5,425 nucleotides of DNA from an uncultured beta proteobacterium (GTDB taxonomy: Bacteria; Pseudomonadota; Gammaproteobacteria; Burkholderiales; Burkholderiaceae_C): assembly GCA_903928325.1 (NCBI GenBank), contig CAIYQF010000231.1, positions 1 to 5,425 on the forward strand, read 5' to 3'. The notes under the pieces were generated by a model. The model saw only the letters and a program-made list of their open reading frames with translations, made no database searches and was not told the DNA's origin. Shown here in pieces: positions 1 through 5,341 of the stretch; position 1 is the first letter of the stretch, and the number at the start of each line of letters is the position of its first letter. Position numbers and translations under genes: made by a program.

Positions 1-1325
1 ACTTTCATGAACTCGTCGAATTCAAGCTCCTTGATCTCCGAGTACACGGTAATAAACTCCTTGCCCAGCACCTCGTGCAAATCCGACTCGCGGCGCAGCC
101 AGTCCAGGGCTTCGCCCAGGCTGCGTGGCAGCGCGTAGGGCGCCAGATAGGCGTCGCCCTTCATTTCGGGCTTGGGTTTGATCTTGTTCTTGATGCCCAG
201 GTAGCCGCAGGCCAGCGTCATGGCCATGGCCACATAGGGGTTGGCGTCTGAGCCTATCACCCGGTTTTCCACCCGGCGCGCGGCAGGGGTAGAAATGGGA
301 GAGCGAATGCCCACGGTGCGATTGTCGTAACCCCACTCGATGTTGATGGGTGCCGCCGAATTGCGGCTCAGGCGGCGGTAGCTGTTTACATAGGGCGCCA
401 CCAACACCATGGCCGCCGGGATGTAGCGCTGCAGGCCGCCGATGTAGTGCATAAACATCTCGGACGGCGTGCCATCTTCGTTGCTAAACACGTTTTTGCC
501 GCTGGCCACGTCCACCAGGCTTTGGTGCACATGCATGGCGCTACCCGGCTCACCAGCAATCGGCTTGGCCATGAAGGTGGCGTACATATCGTGGCGCAGC
601 GCCGCCTCGCGTACCGTGCGCTTGAAGAAAAACACCTCGTCGGCCAGGCCCAGCGGCTTGTTGTGGAAAAAGTTGATCTCCATTTGCCCGGCGCCCACTT
701 CGTGAATCAGCGTGTCCACGTTGAGTTCCATCTTGTCGCTGTAGTCGTAAATCTCTTCAAACAGCGGGTCAAACTCGTTGACAGCATCAATACTGTAGGC
801 CTGGCGCGAGGTTTCGGCCCGGCCGCTGCGGCCAATGGGCGCCTTGAGCAAGGTGTTGGGGTCGGTGTTACGCGCGGTCAGGTAGAACTCCAACTCGGGC
901 GCCACGATGGGCTGCAGCCCTTCGGCGGCAAACAAATCGCACACCTTGCGCAGCACGCTGCGCGGGGCAAAGGGCACCAGGTTGCCCGCGTGGTCAAAGC
1001 AGTCGTGGATCACCTGCGCAGTGGGGTCGGTCGCCCAGGGCACGATGCGCACCGAGGACGGGTCCGGGCGCAATTGCATGTCTTTGTCCGTGGGGTCGAT
1101 CACGTCGTAATACGGGCCACTTTCCGGAAACTCCCCGGTCACGCCCATCGCCACAATGGCTTGGGGCAGGCGCATGCCGCGGTCCTCGGTGAACTTGGCG
1201 CGGGGCAAAATCTTGCCGCGCGCGACCCCGGTCAGGTCGGGCACCAGGCATTCCACCTCGGTGACCCGGCGCTCGTTGAGCCACTGCTCCAGGTCGTTGA
1301 AATTCATGTTTTTTTGTTCAGGCAT
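1..1325 (-). CDS. puuA: Gamma-glutamylputrescine synthetase-like ligase (glutamine synthetase family), 3' end cut by window
   Basis: A glutamine-synthetase-fold ligase, probably joining glutamate to putrescine with ATP in the cytosol, the first step of the Puu pathway. Seen: 441 complete codons from ATG 1325, running off the left edge. The N-terminal beta-grasp part (about 1-115) precedes the catalytic domain. Catalytic-domain motifs are APELEFYL (142-149, metal-binding Glu), GAGQMEINF (211-219), MHVHQS (264-269), NSYRRL (314-319), the Arg pair in WGYDNRTVGIR (331-341) and RVENR (351-355). The region before the C terminus (GDAYLAPYALPRS, 390-402) lacks the NLYDLPP-type adenylylation loop of GlnA, which fits a PuuA paralogue rather than the assimilatory enzyme. 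E. coli PuuA has about 472 residues and close homologues about 450, so probably only 10-30 residues are missing. The start is set by GGAGG at 1335-1339, 9 nt upstream; Met7 (ATG at 1307) is an alternative. Last visible gene of the agmatinase operon. The exact amine substrate is inferred from neighbours; ligases for other amines share this fold. Confidence 0.88.
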   Translation of the reverse strand, partial: MPEQKNMNFNDLEQWLNERRVTEVECLVPDLTGVARGKILPRAKFTEDRGMRLPQAIVAMGVTGEFPESGPYYDVIDPTDKDMQLRPDPSSVRIVPWATDPTAQVIHDCFDHAGNLVPFAPRSVLRKVCDLFAAEGLQPIVAPELEFYLTARNTDPNTLLKAPIGRSGRAETSRQAYSIDAVNEFDPLFEEIYDYSDKMELNVDTLIHEVGAGQMEINFFHNKPLGLADEVFFFKRTVREAALRHDMYATFMAKPIAGEPGSAMHVHQSLVDVASGKNVFSNEDGTPSEMFMHYIGGLQRYIPAAMVLVAPYVNSYRRLSRNSAAPINIEWGYDNRTVGIRSPISTPAARRVENRVIGSDANPYVAMAMTLACGYLGIKNKIKPKPEMKGDAYLAPYALPRSLGEALDWLRRESDLHEVLGKEFITVYSEIKELEFDEFMK

Positions 1326-1334
1326 CGTCTTCTT

Positions 1335-1339
1335 CCTCC
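1335..1339 (-). promoter_or_regulatory. Ribosome binding site of the PuuA-like gene
   Basis: GGAGG on the minus strand, 9 nt before ATG 1325. It favours this start over the second in-frame ATG at 1307, which has no comparable sequence at the right distance. Confidence 0.7.
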
Positions 1340-1383
1340 GGGCTGCTGGCTGCAGCTTGTTGTCATGGTGTCCATATCAGCGC

Positions 1384-1416
1384 CCATTTTGCACCCCCCG
1401 CGGGGATCAAAAATGG
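1384..1416 (-). promoter_or_regulatory. Intercistronic hairpin containing the oxidoreductase stop codon
   Basis: In the minus-strand RNA the 7-nt arms CCAUUUU (1416-1410) and AAAAUGG (1390-1384) pair perfectly. Allowing two single-base bulges, the stem continues through G-C, A-U, U-G and four C-G pairs (1405-1402 with 1395-1398) to a 3-nt loop. The core on the DNA is the palindrome CCCCGCGGGG (1396-1405). The UGA stop of the oxidoreductase (1409-1407) lies inside the stem. No U-tract follows, so it does not look like an intrinsic terminator. It may set mRNA stability, processing or the relative output of the downstream ligase gene; that role is inference. Confidence 0.45.
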
Positions 1417-2714
1417 TCTCGCAAACGGTGGTAGAGCGTGCCCAATACCAGGGTCGGCGTGCGAAAGAGCGCGCCACCAGGAAAATTACGGTGCTTGAGC
1501 GCCCCGAACACATCAAACCGCTCAGCCTCACCCGCCACGGCTTGCGCCACCAATTGCCCGGCCAAACCGGTGAGCGCCACACCGTGGCCGCTAAAACCCT
1601 GCAAGTAGTAAATATTGCTACCCAAGCGCCCAAAGTCGGGCGCGCGGTTCATGCTGATATCCACAAAGCCACCCCACACATAGTCCACTGGCACGTCCTG
1701 CAAGGCAGGGAAAACCGCCGCCATGCGCTGGGCCATGACCTGCTGCAGGCGACGGGGCGTGCTCGCGGTGTAGCTGACCCGCCCACCAAACAGCATGCGC
1801 CAGTCGGCACTCATGCGAAAGTAGTCCAGCACAAAGTTGTTATCGCACACAGCCGGGTTCTGGGGCAACAGCGCCGCAGCGCGCTCAGGGCCGAGCGGGG
1901 CGGTGCCAATGATGTAGGTTCCGACCGGCATGGCGCGGGCGGTCAATTCTGGTGCCACAAGAGGTCCATGCGCTGGCAAAGTGCAGTTGCCTGCAAGCAC
2001 GGCAAAGCGGGCACGCACCAAACCCAGTGCCGTATGGGCCGTCACCGTGGCGCCCCGGTCCAGCGCTGTGACAGCAGAATTTTCAAAAATCTGTACGCCC
2101 AAAGACGCAGCCGCGCGCGCCAGGCCCAGTCCGTATTTCAACGGATGCAGATGGCCCGAGCGCTTCTCAAAGGCACAAGCGAGGTACTGGGCGCTGCCAA
2201 TGTGGTTTTGCACATCAGCGCCTTGCGCCCATTCAGTGGCAAAGCCATAGTCACGCTCCAAGGACTGCATTTCCGCTTCCAGCGCACGCGCCTTGCGCGC
2301 AGAGTCCGCCACATACAAATAGCCGTGCACCCGGTCACAGTCAATGTCAAACTGGGCGATGCGCTGGTCAATCAAATCAATCGCCTCCAAGGACATCTCC
2401 CACACGTGGCGCGCACGGGCCGCACCCAACTGCTGCTCAAAAGGCCCTTGCCCGCTGGCAAAACCCACAATCGTCTGCCCCCCATTGCGCCCGGACGCGC
2501 CGCTGCACACGCGATCGGCCTCCAACACCACCACGCGGTAGCCACGCTGCGTCAGCTCAATGGCCGCCGACAAACCCGAATACCCCGCACCCACCACGAC
2601 CACATCGGCCTGCACATCGGTTTGCAATAGCGGCCACGGCATCGGACGGCTCGCGCTTGCCTCGTAATAGCTATGCTGGTTTAGCTGGGTATCGGATCGC
2701 AATAAAGAAACCAT
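1407..2714 (-). CDS. puuB: Gamma-glutamylputrescine oxidase-like FAD-dependent amine oxidoreductase
   Basis: A 435-residue flavoenzyme of the DAO (D-amino-acid oxidase/glycine oxidase) family. PuuB oxidises gamma-glutamylputrescine to gamma-glutamyl-gamma-aminobutyraldehyde, releasing ammonia and H2O2. Seen: an N-terminal Rossmann FAD site with DVVVVGAGYSG at 37-47 and an acidic end to the second strand (VVVLEAD, Glu65), then SGASGRNGGQ (71-80), typical of PuuB-type oxidases. C-terminal signatures are VDISMNRAPDFGRL (351-364) and the flavin-contacting GFSGHGVALTGLAGQ (373-387). The length fits E. coli PuuB (about 426). There is no signal peptide or membrane segment, so it is cytosolic. ATG 2714 is preferred over an in-frame ATG at 2765 because AGGAGG lies just upstream and the longer form would overlap the agmatinase by about 43 bp. 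It starts 8 bp after the agmatinase stop and precedes the PuuA-like gene. Other amine substrates are possible; context makes the Puu role likely. Confidence 0.85.
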   Translation of the reverse strand: MVSLLRSDTQLNQHSYYEASASRPMPWPLLQTDVQADVVVVGAGYSGLSAAIELTQRGYRVVVLEADRVCSGASGRNGGQTIVGFASGQGPFEQQLGAARARHVWEMSLEAIDLIDQRIAQFDIDCDRVHGYLYVADSARKARALEAEMQSLERDYGFATEWAQGADVQNHIGSAQYLACAFEKRSGHLHPLKYGLGLARAAASLGVQIFENSAVTALDRGATVTAHTALGLVRARFAVLAGNCTLPAHGPLVAPELTARAMPVGTYIIGTAPLGPERAAALLPQNPAVCDNNFVLDYFRMSADWRMLFGGRVSYTASTPRRLQQVMAQRMAAVFPALQDVPVDYVWGGFVDISMNRAPDFGRLGSNIYYLQGFSGHGVALTGLAGQLVAQAVAGEAERFDVFGALKHRNFPGGALFRTPTLVLGTLYHRLRDHF

Positions 2715-2718
2715 GTCC

Positions 2719-2724
2719 CCTCCT
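2719..2724 (-). promoter_or_regulatory. Ribosome binding site of the oxidoreductase gene, overlapping the agmatinase stop codon
   Basis: AGGAGG on the minus strand, 4 nt before ATG 2714. The upstream TAG stop (2725-2723) shares two bases with it, reading TAGGAGG. Ribosomes terminating on the agmatinase would sit on this site, so translational coupling is likely. The site decides the start in favour of 2714. Confidence 0.75.
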
Positions 2725-3643
2725 AAGGCGCGCGCTTGGCAATTTGGCCGCACAGGTAAGTCCATACCAGGGTTGCTGCGGCGTTGCTAGTCAGTTCGGC
2801 GTGGTCGTACGCAGGCGCCACTTCCACGCAGTCCATGCCGATGAAGTTGAGAGCAGCCAGTTCCTCCAAAAAGGTCAGCACCTGCGTGCTGCTCATGCCG
2901 CCGGGCTCAGGCGTGCCGGTGCCAGGGGCAAAGGCCGGGTCCAAGCAGTCGATGTCCAGCGTGAGGTAGACCGGCATGGCGCCGATACGCTTGGTGATTT
3001 GATCGACGATGGGCTGCAGGCCCACGCCATCTAGTCCCCGCAGCTGGCGTGCCGTGAAAATTAGTCCGCCCTGGTCGGCCACATAGTCACGCGCCTCCCG
3101 TGCGCCACCCGATCGCAGCCCGATTTGCACCGTGTGCTGCGGGCTTACCAGGCCTTGCGCAATAGCCTCGTACGTCCAGGTGCCGTGGCCCGATGGTTCA
3201 CCAAAATGGTCGGTCCAGGTATCGCAATGCGCATCAAAGTGGATCAGCGCCACAATGCCATGGCGCGCCTTGGCAGCACGCAGCAAAGCCAAGGTGACCG
3301 AATGGTCGCCCCCTAAAAATACGCAGTGGTGGGCAGCCATCAAGGCGGTCGCCTGCAACTCAATGTGCTGGCGTACCTCGGCCAAGGGCGAGGCGTTGGG
3401 CAGCAGCATGTCACCGGCGTCCCCCAGCAGCCCCAGGGGCGACACATTAAATACCGGGTGCAAGCCATCACACAGCATCAAACTGGCACGCCGAATCTCT
3501 TGCGGACCGAAACGGGCACCGGGGCGGTTGGTCACCGCGCCGTCAAAGGGCACGCCGGTAATCGCAAAGGGCTGGCGCTGCAAGGCTTCGCTGGCAAGAA
3601 AGCGGTTGCTGTTGTTGGCGTATGCGAATTGGCCCATGCTCAT
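2723..3643 (-). CDS. speB: Agmatinase (ureohydrolase/arginase family)
   Basis: Hydrolyses agmatine to putrescine and urea with a dinuclear Mn centre, in the cytosol. Seen: 306 residues, the same length as E. coli SpeB. All metal-ligand motifs are present in order: GGDHSV (111-116, His114), HFDAHCD (135-141; Asp137, His139, Asp141) and TLDIDCLDPAFAPGTGTPEP (228-247; Asp230, Asp232), then EVAPAYD (274-280). GVPFDGAV at 30-37 matches the family N-terminal region. The loop after the second motif reads GHGTWTYEA (152-160), where SpeB has DHGTMFYTA, so the substrate pocket may differ slightly; guanidinobutyrase is the main alternative. Start ATG 3643 has GGAGG 7 nt upstream; the frame stays open to 3865 but that part lies antisense to the permease. 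First gene of the operon: it would supply putrescine to the two downstream Puu-like enzymes. Confidence 0.88.
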   Translation of the reverse strand: MSMGQFAYANNSNRFLASEALQRQPFAITGVPFDGAVTNRPGARFGPQEIRRASLMLCDGLHPVFNVSPLGLLGDAGDMLLPNASPLAEVRQHIELQATALMAAHHCVFLGGDHSVTLALLRAAKARHGIVALIHFDAHCDTWTDHFGEPSGHGTWTYEAIAQGLVSPQHTVQIGLRSGGAREARDYVADQGGLIFTARQLRGLDGVGLQPIVDQITKRIGAMPVYLTLDIDCLDPAFAPGTGTPEPGGMSSTQVLTFLEELAALNFIGMDCVEVAPAYDHAELTSNAAATLVWTYLCGQIAKRAP

Positions 3644-3682
3644 CGTGTAACCTCCGTGAGACCCATAGTAATCCCCCCATCT
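3644..3682. promoter_or_regulatory. Short divergent intergenic region between agmatinase and permease
   Basis: Only 39 bp separate the chosen starts of the two divergent genes, and part of it is the agmatinase ribosome binding site. A TACTAT-like -10 element for the minus strand lies at 3664-3669, but no good -35 sits 16-18 bp from it: TTGAAA at 3694-3699 is 24 bp away. At least one promoter must lie within the opposing gene's 5' end. No plus-strand promoter is convincing. Confidence 0.4.
3651..3655 (-). promoter_or_regulatory. Ribosome binding site of the agmatinase gene
   Basis: GGAGG on the minus strand, 7 nt upstream of ATG 3643. It lies in the short divergent gap shared with the permease gene and rules out the longer upstream starts in the same frame. 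Confidence 0.75.
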
Positions 3683-4609
3683 GTGAATAACCGATTTCAA
3701 CGCCCCTTGGCTTATGCCAGTTTGGCACTGAGCATGGGCTTGGTGGGTACCTATGTTGCTTTGACCAAGCCTTTGGTGGCGGCCATACCCGTTTTCCTGC
3801 TGGCCTGGATGCGATTTGGCATCGCTACGGTAGCCATGGCATCCTGGCTCAAAACCCCAAAGCACGAGGCGCCGCTGGAGAAAAAAACCAAAATATTGCT
3901 GTTTTTCGAGTCATTTTTGGGCAATTTTTTGTTCTCTATGTGCATGTTATTTGGCGTCAGTATGACCAGCACCGTGTCAGCGGGCGTGATCCTGTCGGCT
4001 ATCCCGGCCGTGTCAGCGCTGATGGGATGGTATTTTCTAAAGGAGCGCATGGGCCTGCGCTTGGGCATCTCTATTGTTTTTGCAGCACTGGGCATTGCCT
4101 TGCTGTCACTGGCCAAAGTGCCCCCCCCTGCGGGCGCCGAGCTGGTCGAGGCCGATCATGCTCAGCGCGTATTGTGGGGCAATGTGCTGGTGTTTGGCGC
4201 CGTGGTCTGCGAAGCCGCCTACATTGTGATTGGCAAGCGGCTGACCGCCGACATCAGCCCCAAGCGCATCGCTGCCATCATCAACCTGTGCGGTTTTGCA
4301 CTATCAACGCCCCTGGGTCTGTACGCGGCGTTGCATTTCGATTTTTCGGCGGTCGGGGCCTGGTCCTGGGTGCTGCTGGTGTTTTACGCCTTGGCAGCCA
4401 GCGTGTGGACGGTGTGGCTGTGGATGACCGGTCTCCAGACCGTACCCGCCACCCAAGCCGGTGTGTTTAGCGTGATGCTGCCCATTTCTGCAGTGCTAAT
4501 AGGCACCTTGGTATTCCAAGAGCCGTTTACCGCCATTCAAGCGGTGGCCTTTGGCGTCGCGTTGCTGAGTCTGGTCTTGGCCACGTTGCCACCGCGCAGC
4601 AAAGCATAA
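3683..4609 (+). CDS. EamA/DMT-superfamily permease (RhaT/YdcZ-like drug/metabolite transporter)
   Basis: An inner-membrane transporter of about 308 residues, built as two repeats of five helices. Approximate hydrophobic segments, counting from GTG 3683: 8-27, 31-53, 71-92, 96-119, 126-145, 164-184, 193-216, 224-249, 253-277 and 283-303. Each EamA repeat shows its typical end: ILSAIPAVSALMGWYFLKER (103-122), and FSVMLPISAVLIGTLVFQEP (262-281) followed by a last helix. The substrate is unknown; the family carries amino acids, amines, nucleosides and drugs. The start is uncertain. GTG 3683 gives MNNRFQRPLAYASLAL, a natural lead-in to helix 1, but has no clear ribosome binding site. GTG 3656 is a longer option, and ATG 3734 would cut helix 1. 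Divergent from the agmatinase operon, so a polyamine, agmatine or arginine role is possible but unproven. The stretch near 3885-3950 is unusually A/T-rich, as expected for Phe/Lys-rich helix 3 and its flank. Confidence 0.85.
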   Translation: MNNRFQRPLAYASLALSMGLVGTYVALTKPLVAAIPVFLLAWMRFGIATVAMASWLKTPKHEAPLEKKTKILLFFESFLGNFLFSMCMLFGVSMTSTVSAGVILSAIPAVSALMGWYFLKERMGLRLGISIVFAALGIALLSLAKVPPPAGAELVEADHAQRVLWGNVLVFGAVVCEAAYIVIGKRLTADISPKRIAAIINLCGFALSTPLGLYAALHFDFSAVGAWSWVLLVFYALAASVWTVWLWMTGLQTVPATQAGVFSVMLPISAVLIGTLVFQEPFTAIQAVAFGVALLSLVLATLPPRSKA

Positions 4610-4616
4610 GGGCAAT

Positions 4617-4633
4617 CAGGCGCCACTGCGCTG
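4617..4633. terminator. Small hairpin in the convergent gap (weak terminator candidate)
   Basis: The 25-bp gap between the permease stop (4609) and the RraA-like stop (4635) holds CAG-g-CGC-cact-GCG-CTG. This is a 6-bp stem with one bulged G and a 4-nt loop. Neither strand has a T-tract after the stem, so it is a poor intrinsic terminator by sequence. Its placement, filling the convergent gap, is the main reason to list it. Confidence 0.3.
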
Positions 4634-4634
4634 C

Positions 4635-5153
4635 TCACAAGGAGTAGGGGCTGACGACGATGCCGTCGGCGTCGGCATACAGCCAGTCCCCTGGCACCAC
4701 CCGCACGCCCTGAATCTGGACCGCCACTTGGGCCTGTCCGGTTTGGCGCTTTTCGGTCGGTAACGGTATGGACGCCAAGGCGCAAATGCCCACGGCACAT
4801 TGCGCCAACTCGGCGACGTCGCGCACACAGCCATCCACAACGACACCCGCCCAGCCGTTGCGCACGGCCAGTAGCGCCAGATTACCGCCCACCAGCGCGC
4901 GCCGCATGGACGCGCCACCGTCGACCACCAACACGCAGCCGACCCGGCCCTGGGGCGTATCGATCCAGCCCGGCGACTCCAGCGCAGCCTTGACCAAGGA
5001 GTTGTCCTCAAAGCACTTGACCGTAACCACCAGGCCACAGAAAGCGCTATGCCGGCCAAAGCTTCGAAAAACTGGCGGCAGCACCCGAAAAGTTCCATCT
5101 ACATTGGCCAGATTCGCATCACACAGATCCGTCGTCGACACCACAGCAACCAT
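4635..5153 (-). CDS. rraA: RraA-family protein (RNase E activity regulator / 4-hydroxy-4-methyl-2-oxoglutarate aldolase-like)
   Basis: 172 residues (E. coli RraA has 161). The family forms trimeric rings. Some members bind RNase E and slow mRNA decay; others are divalent-metal aldolases or oxaloacetate decarboxylases. Seen: the TTDLCDAN start (7-14), FGRHSAFCG (32-40), TVKCFEDNSLVK (44-55), VLVVDGGASMRRALVGGNLA (74-93), NGWAGVVVDGCVRD (99-112) and the C-terminal PGDWLYADADGIVVS (154-168). Gly90 followed by 20 residues, Arg111-Asp112, two residues and Glu115 fits the pattern described for catalytic family members. About eight extra residues (WIDTPQGR, 63-70) sit after ESPG, where relatives usually have a short turn. 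ATG 5153 is chosen over 5204 because CGAGG lies 8 nt upstream and the family start follows at once. It converges on the permease. Function cannot be decided between RNase E inhibitor and aldolase from sequence alone. Confidence 0.85.
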   Translation of the reverse strand: MVAVVSTTDLCDANLANVDGTFRVLPPVFRSFGRHSAFCGLVVTVKCFEDNSLVKAALESPGWIDTPQGRVGCVLVVDGGASMRRALVGGNLALLAVRNGWAGVVVDGCVRDVAELAQCAVGICALASIPLPTEKRQTGQAQVAVQIQGVRVVPGDWLYADADGIVVSPYSL

Positions 5154-5341
5154 GGAAAACACCTCGAAATAGTCAAAAAACCATGCAGCCGCAGGCTTGC
5201 ACACCGAAATTTACCGCTTCAACTTTGAAAAAAGTGTTAACCCGCTAGGAATGCATCCCAATCTCCAGTAGCATGATGCCTCCGGACGATGAGTTTATCG
5301 CTGGTCAAAAAATTCCCAATGTACGAAAGGACGATTTCACA
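5154..5341. promoter_or_regulatory. Divergent intergenic region between the RraA-like and histone-like genes
   Basis: This 188-bp stretch holds no credible gene and should carry promoters for both flanking genes. Near its rraA side the minus strand shows CGAGG (5162-5166) as a ribosome binding site. A dyad TTCAA-CT-TTGAA lies at 5218-5229 and overlaps a plus-strand -35-like TTGAAA (5225-5230); the sequence 16-17 bp downstream is not a good -10. On the minus strand TAAATT (5207-5212) is a possible -10. Its A/T content is clearly above that of the neighbouring genes, as expected for a promoter region. No riboswitch or terminator was recognised. Confidence 0.4.
5326..5331 (+). promoter_or_regulatory. 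Ribosome binding site of the Lys/Ala/Pro-rich gene
   Basis: AAAGGA, 10 nt upstream of ATG 5342. Spacing is slightly long but acceptable, and it supports this start. Confidence 0.6.

Noticed and set aside
1384..1416. Intercistronic hairpin as an intrinsic terminator
   Set aside because: No U-tract follows, and the downstream ligase gene has its own good ribosome binding site in the same direction; kept only as a possible mRNA element.
447..2630. 727-codon open frame on the plus strand spanning the ligase and oxidoreductase genes
   Set aside because: Its codons are exact reverse complements of the sense codons of both genes, so it stays open simply because they avoid TTA, CTA and TCA. The product is rich in His, Arg and Gln, with no domain and no plausible start signal.
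3326..3682. Upstream extension of the permease reading frame into the agmatinase
   Set aside because: It is the codon-aligned antisense of the agmatinase 5' end, and the extra residues do not resemble any permease N terminus. The family length fits a start near 3683.
3708..3719. TGGC-TTAT-GCCA inverted repeat upstream of the agmatinase as an operator
   Set aside because: Arms are only 4 bp and it lies in the permease coding sequence; chance is sufficient.
3722..3740. TTGGCAC as half of a sigma-54 promoter
   Set aside because: The required TTGC-type -12 element is absent at the right spacing on either strand, so nitrogen control through sigma-54 is not supported here.
3644..3865. Longer agmatinase start at 3865
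   Set aside because: The added 74 residues have no homology-like features and are antisense to the permease. ATG 3643 has a good ribosome binding site and gives the SpeB length of 306.
4768..5172. 134-codon plus-strand frame opposite the RraA-like gene
   Set aside because: Low-complexity Thr/Ser/Pro/Ala composition and complete overlap with a well-supported gene; a shadow frame.
5154..5204. Longer RraA-like start at 5204
   Set aside because: Adds 17 residues not seen in the family, whereas ATG 5153 has a ribosome binding site and leads directly into the conserved TTDLCDAN start.
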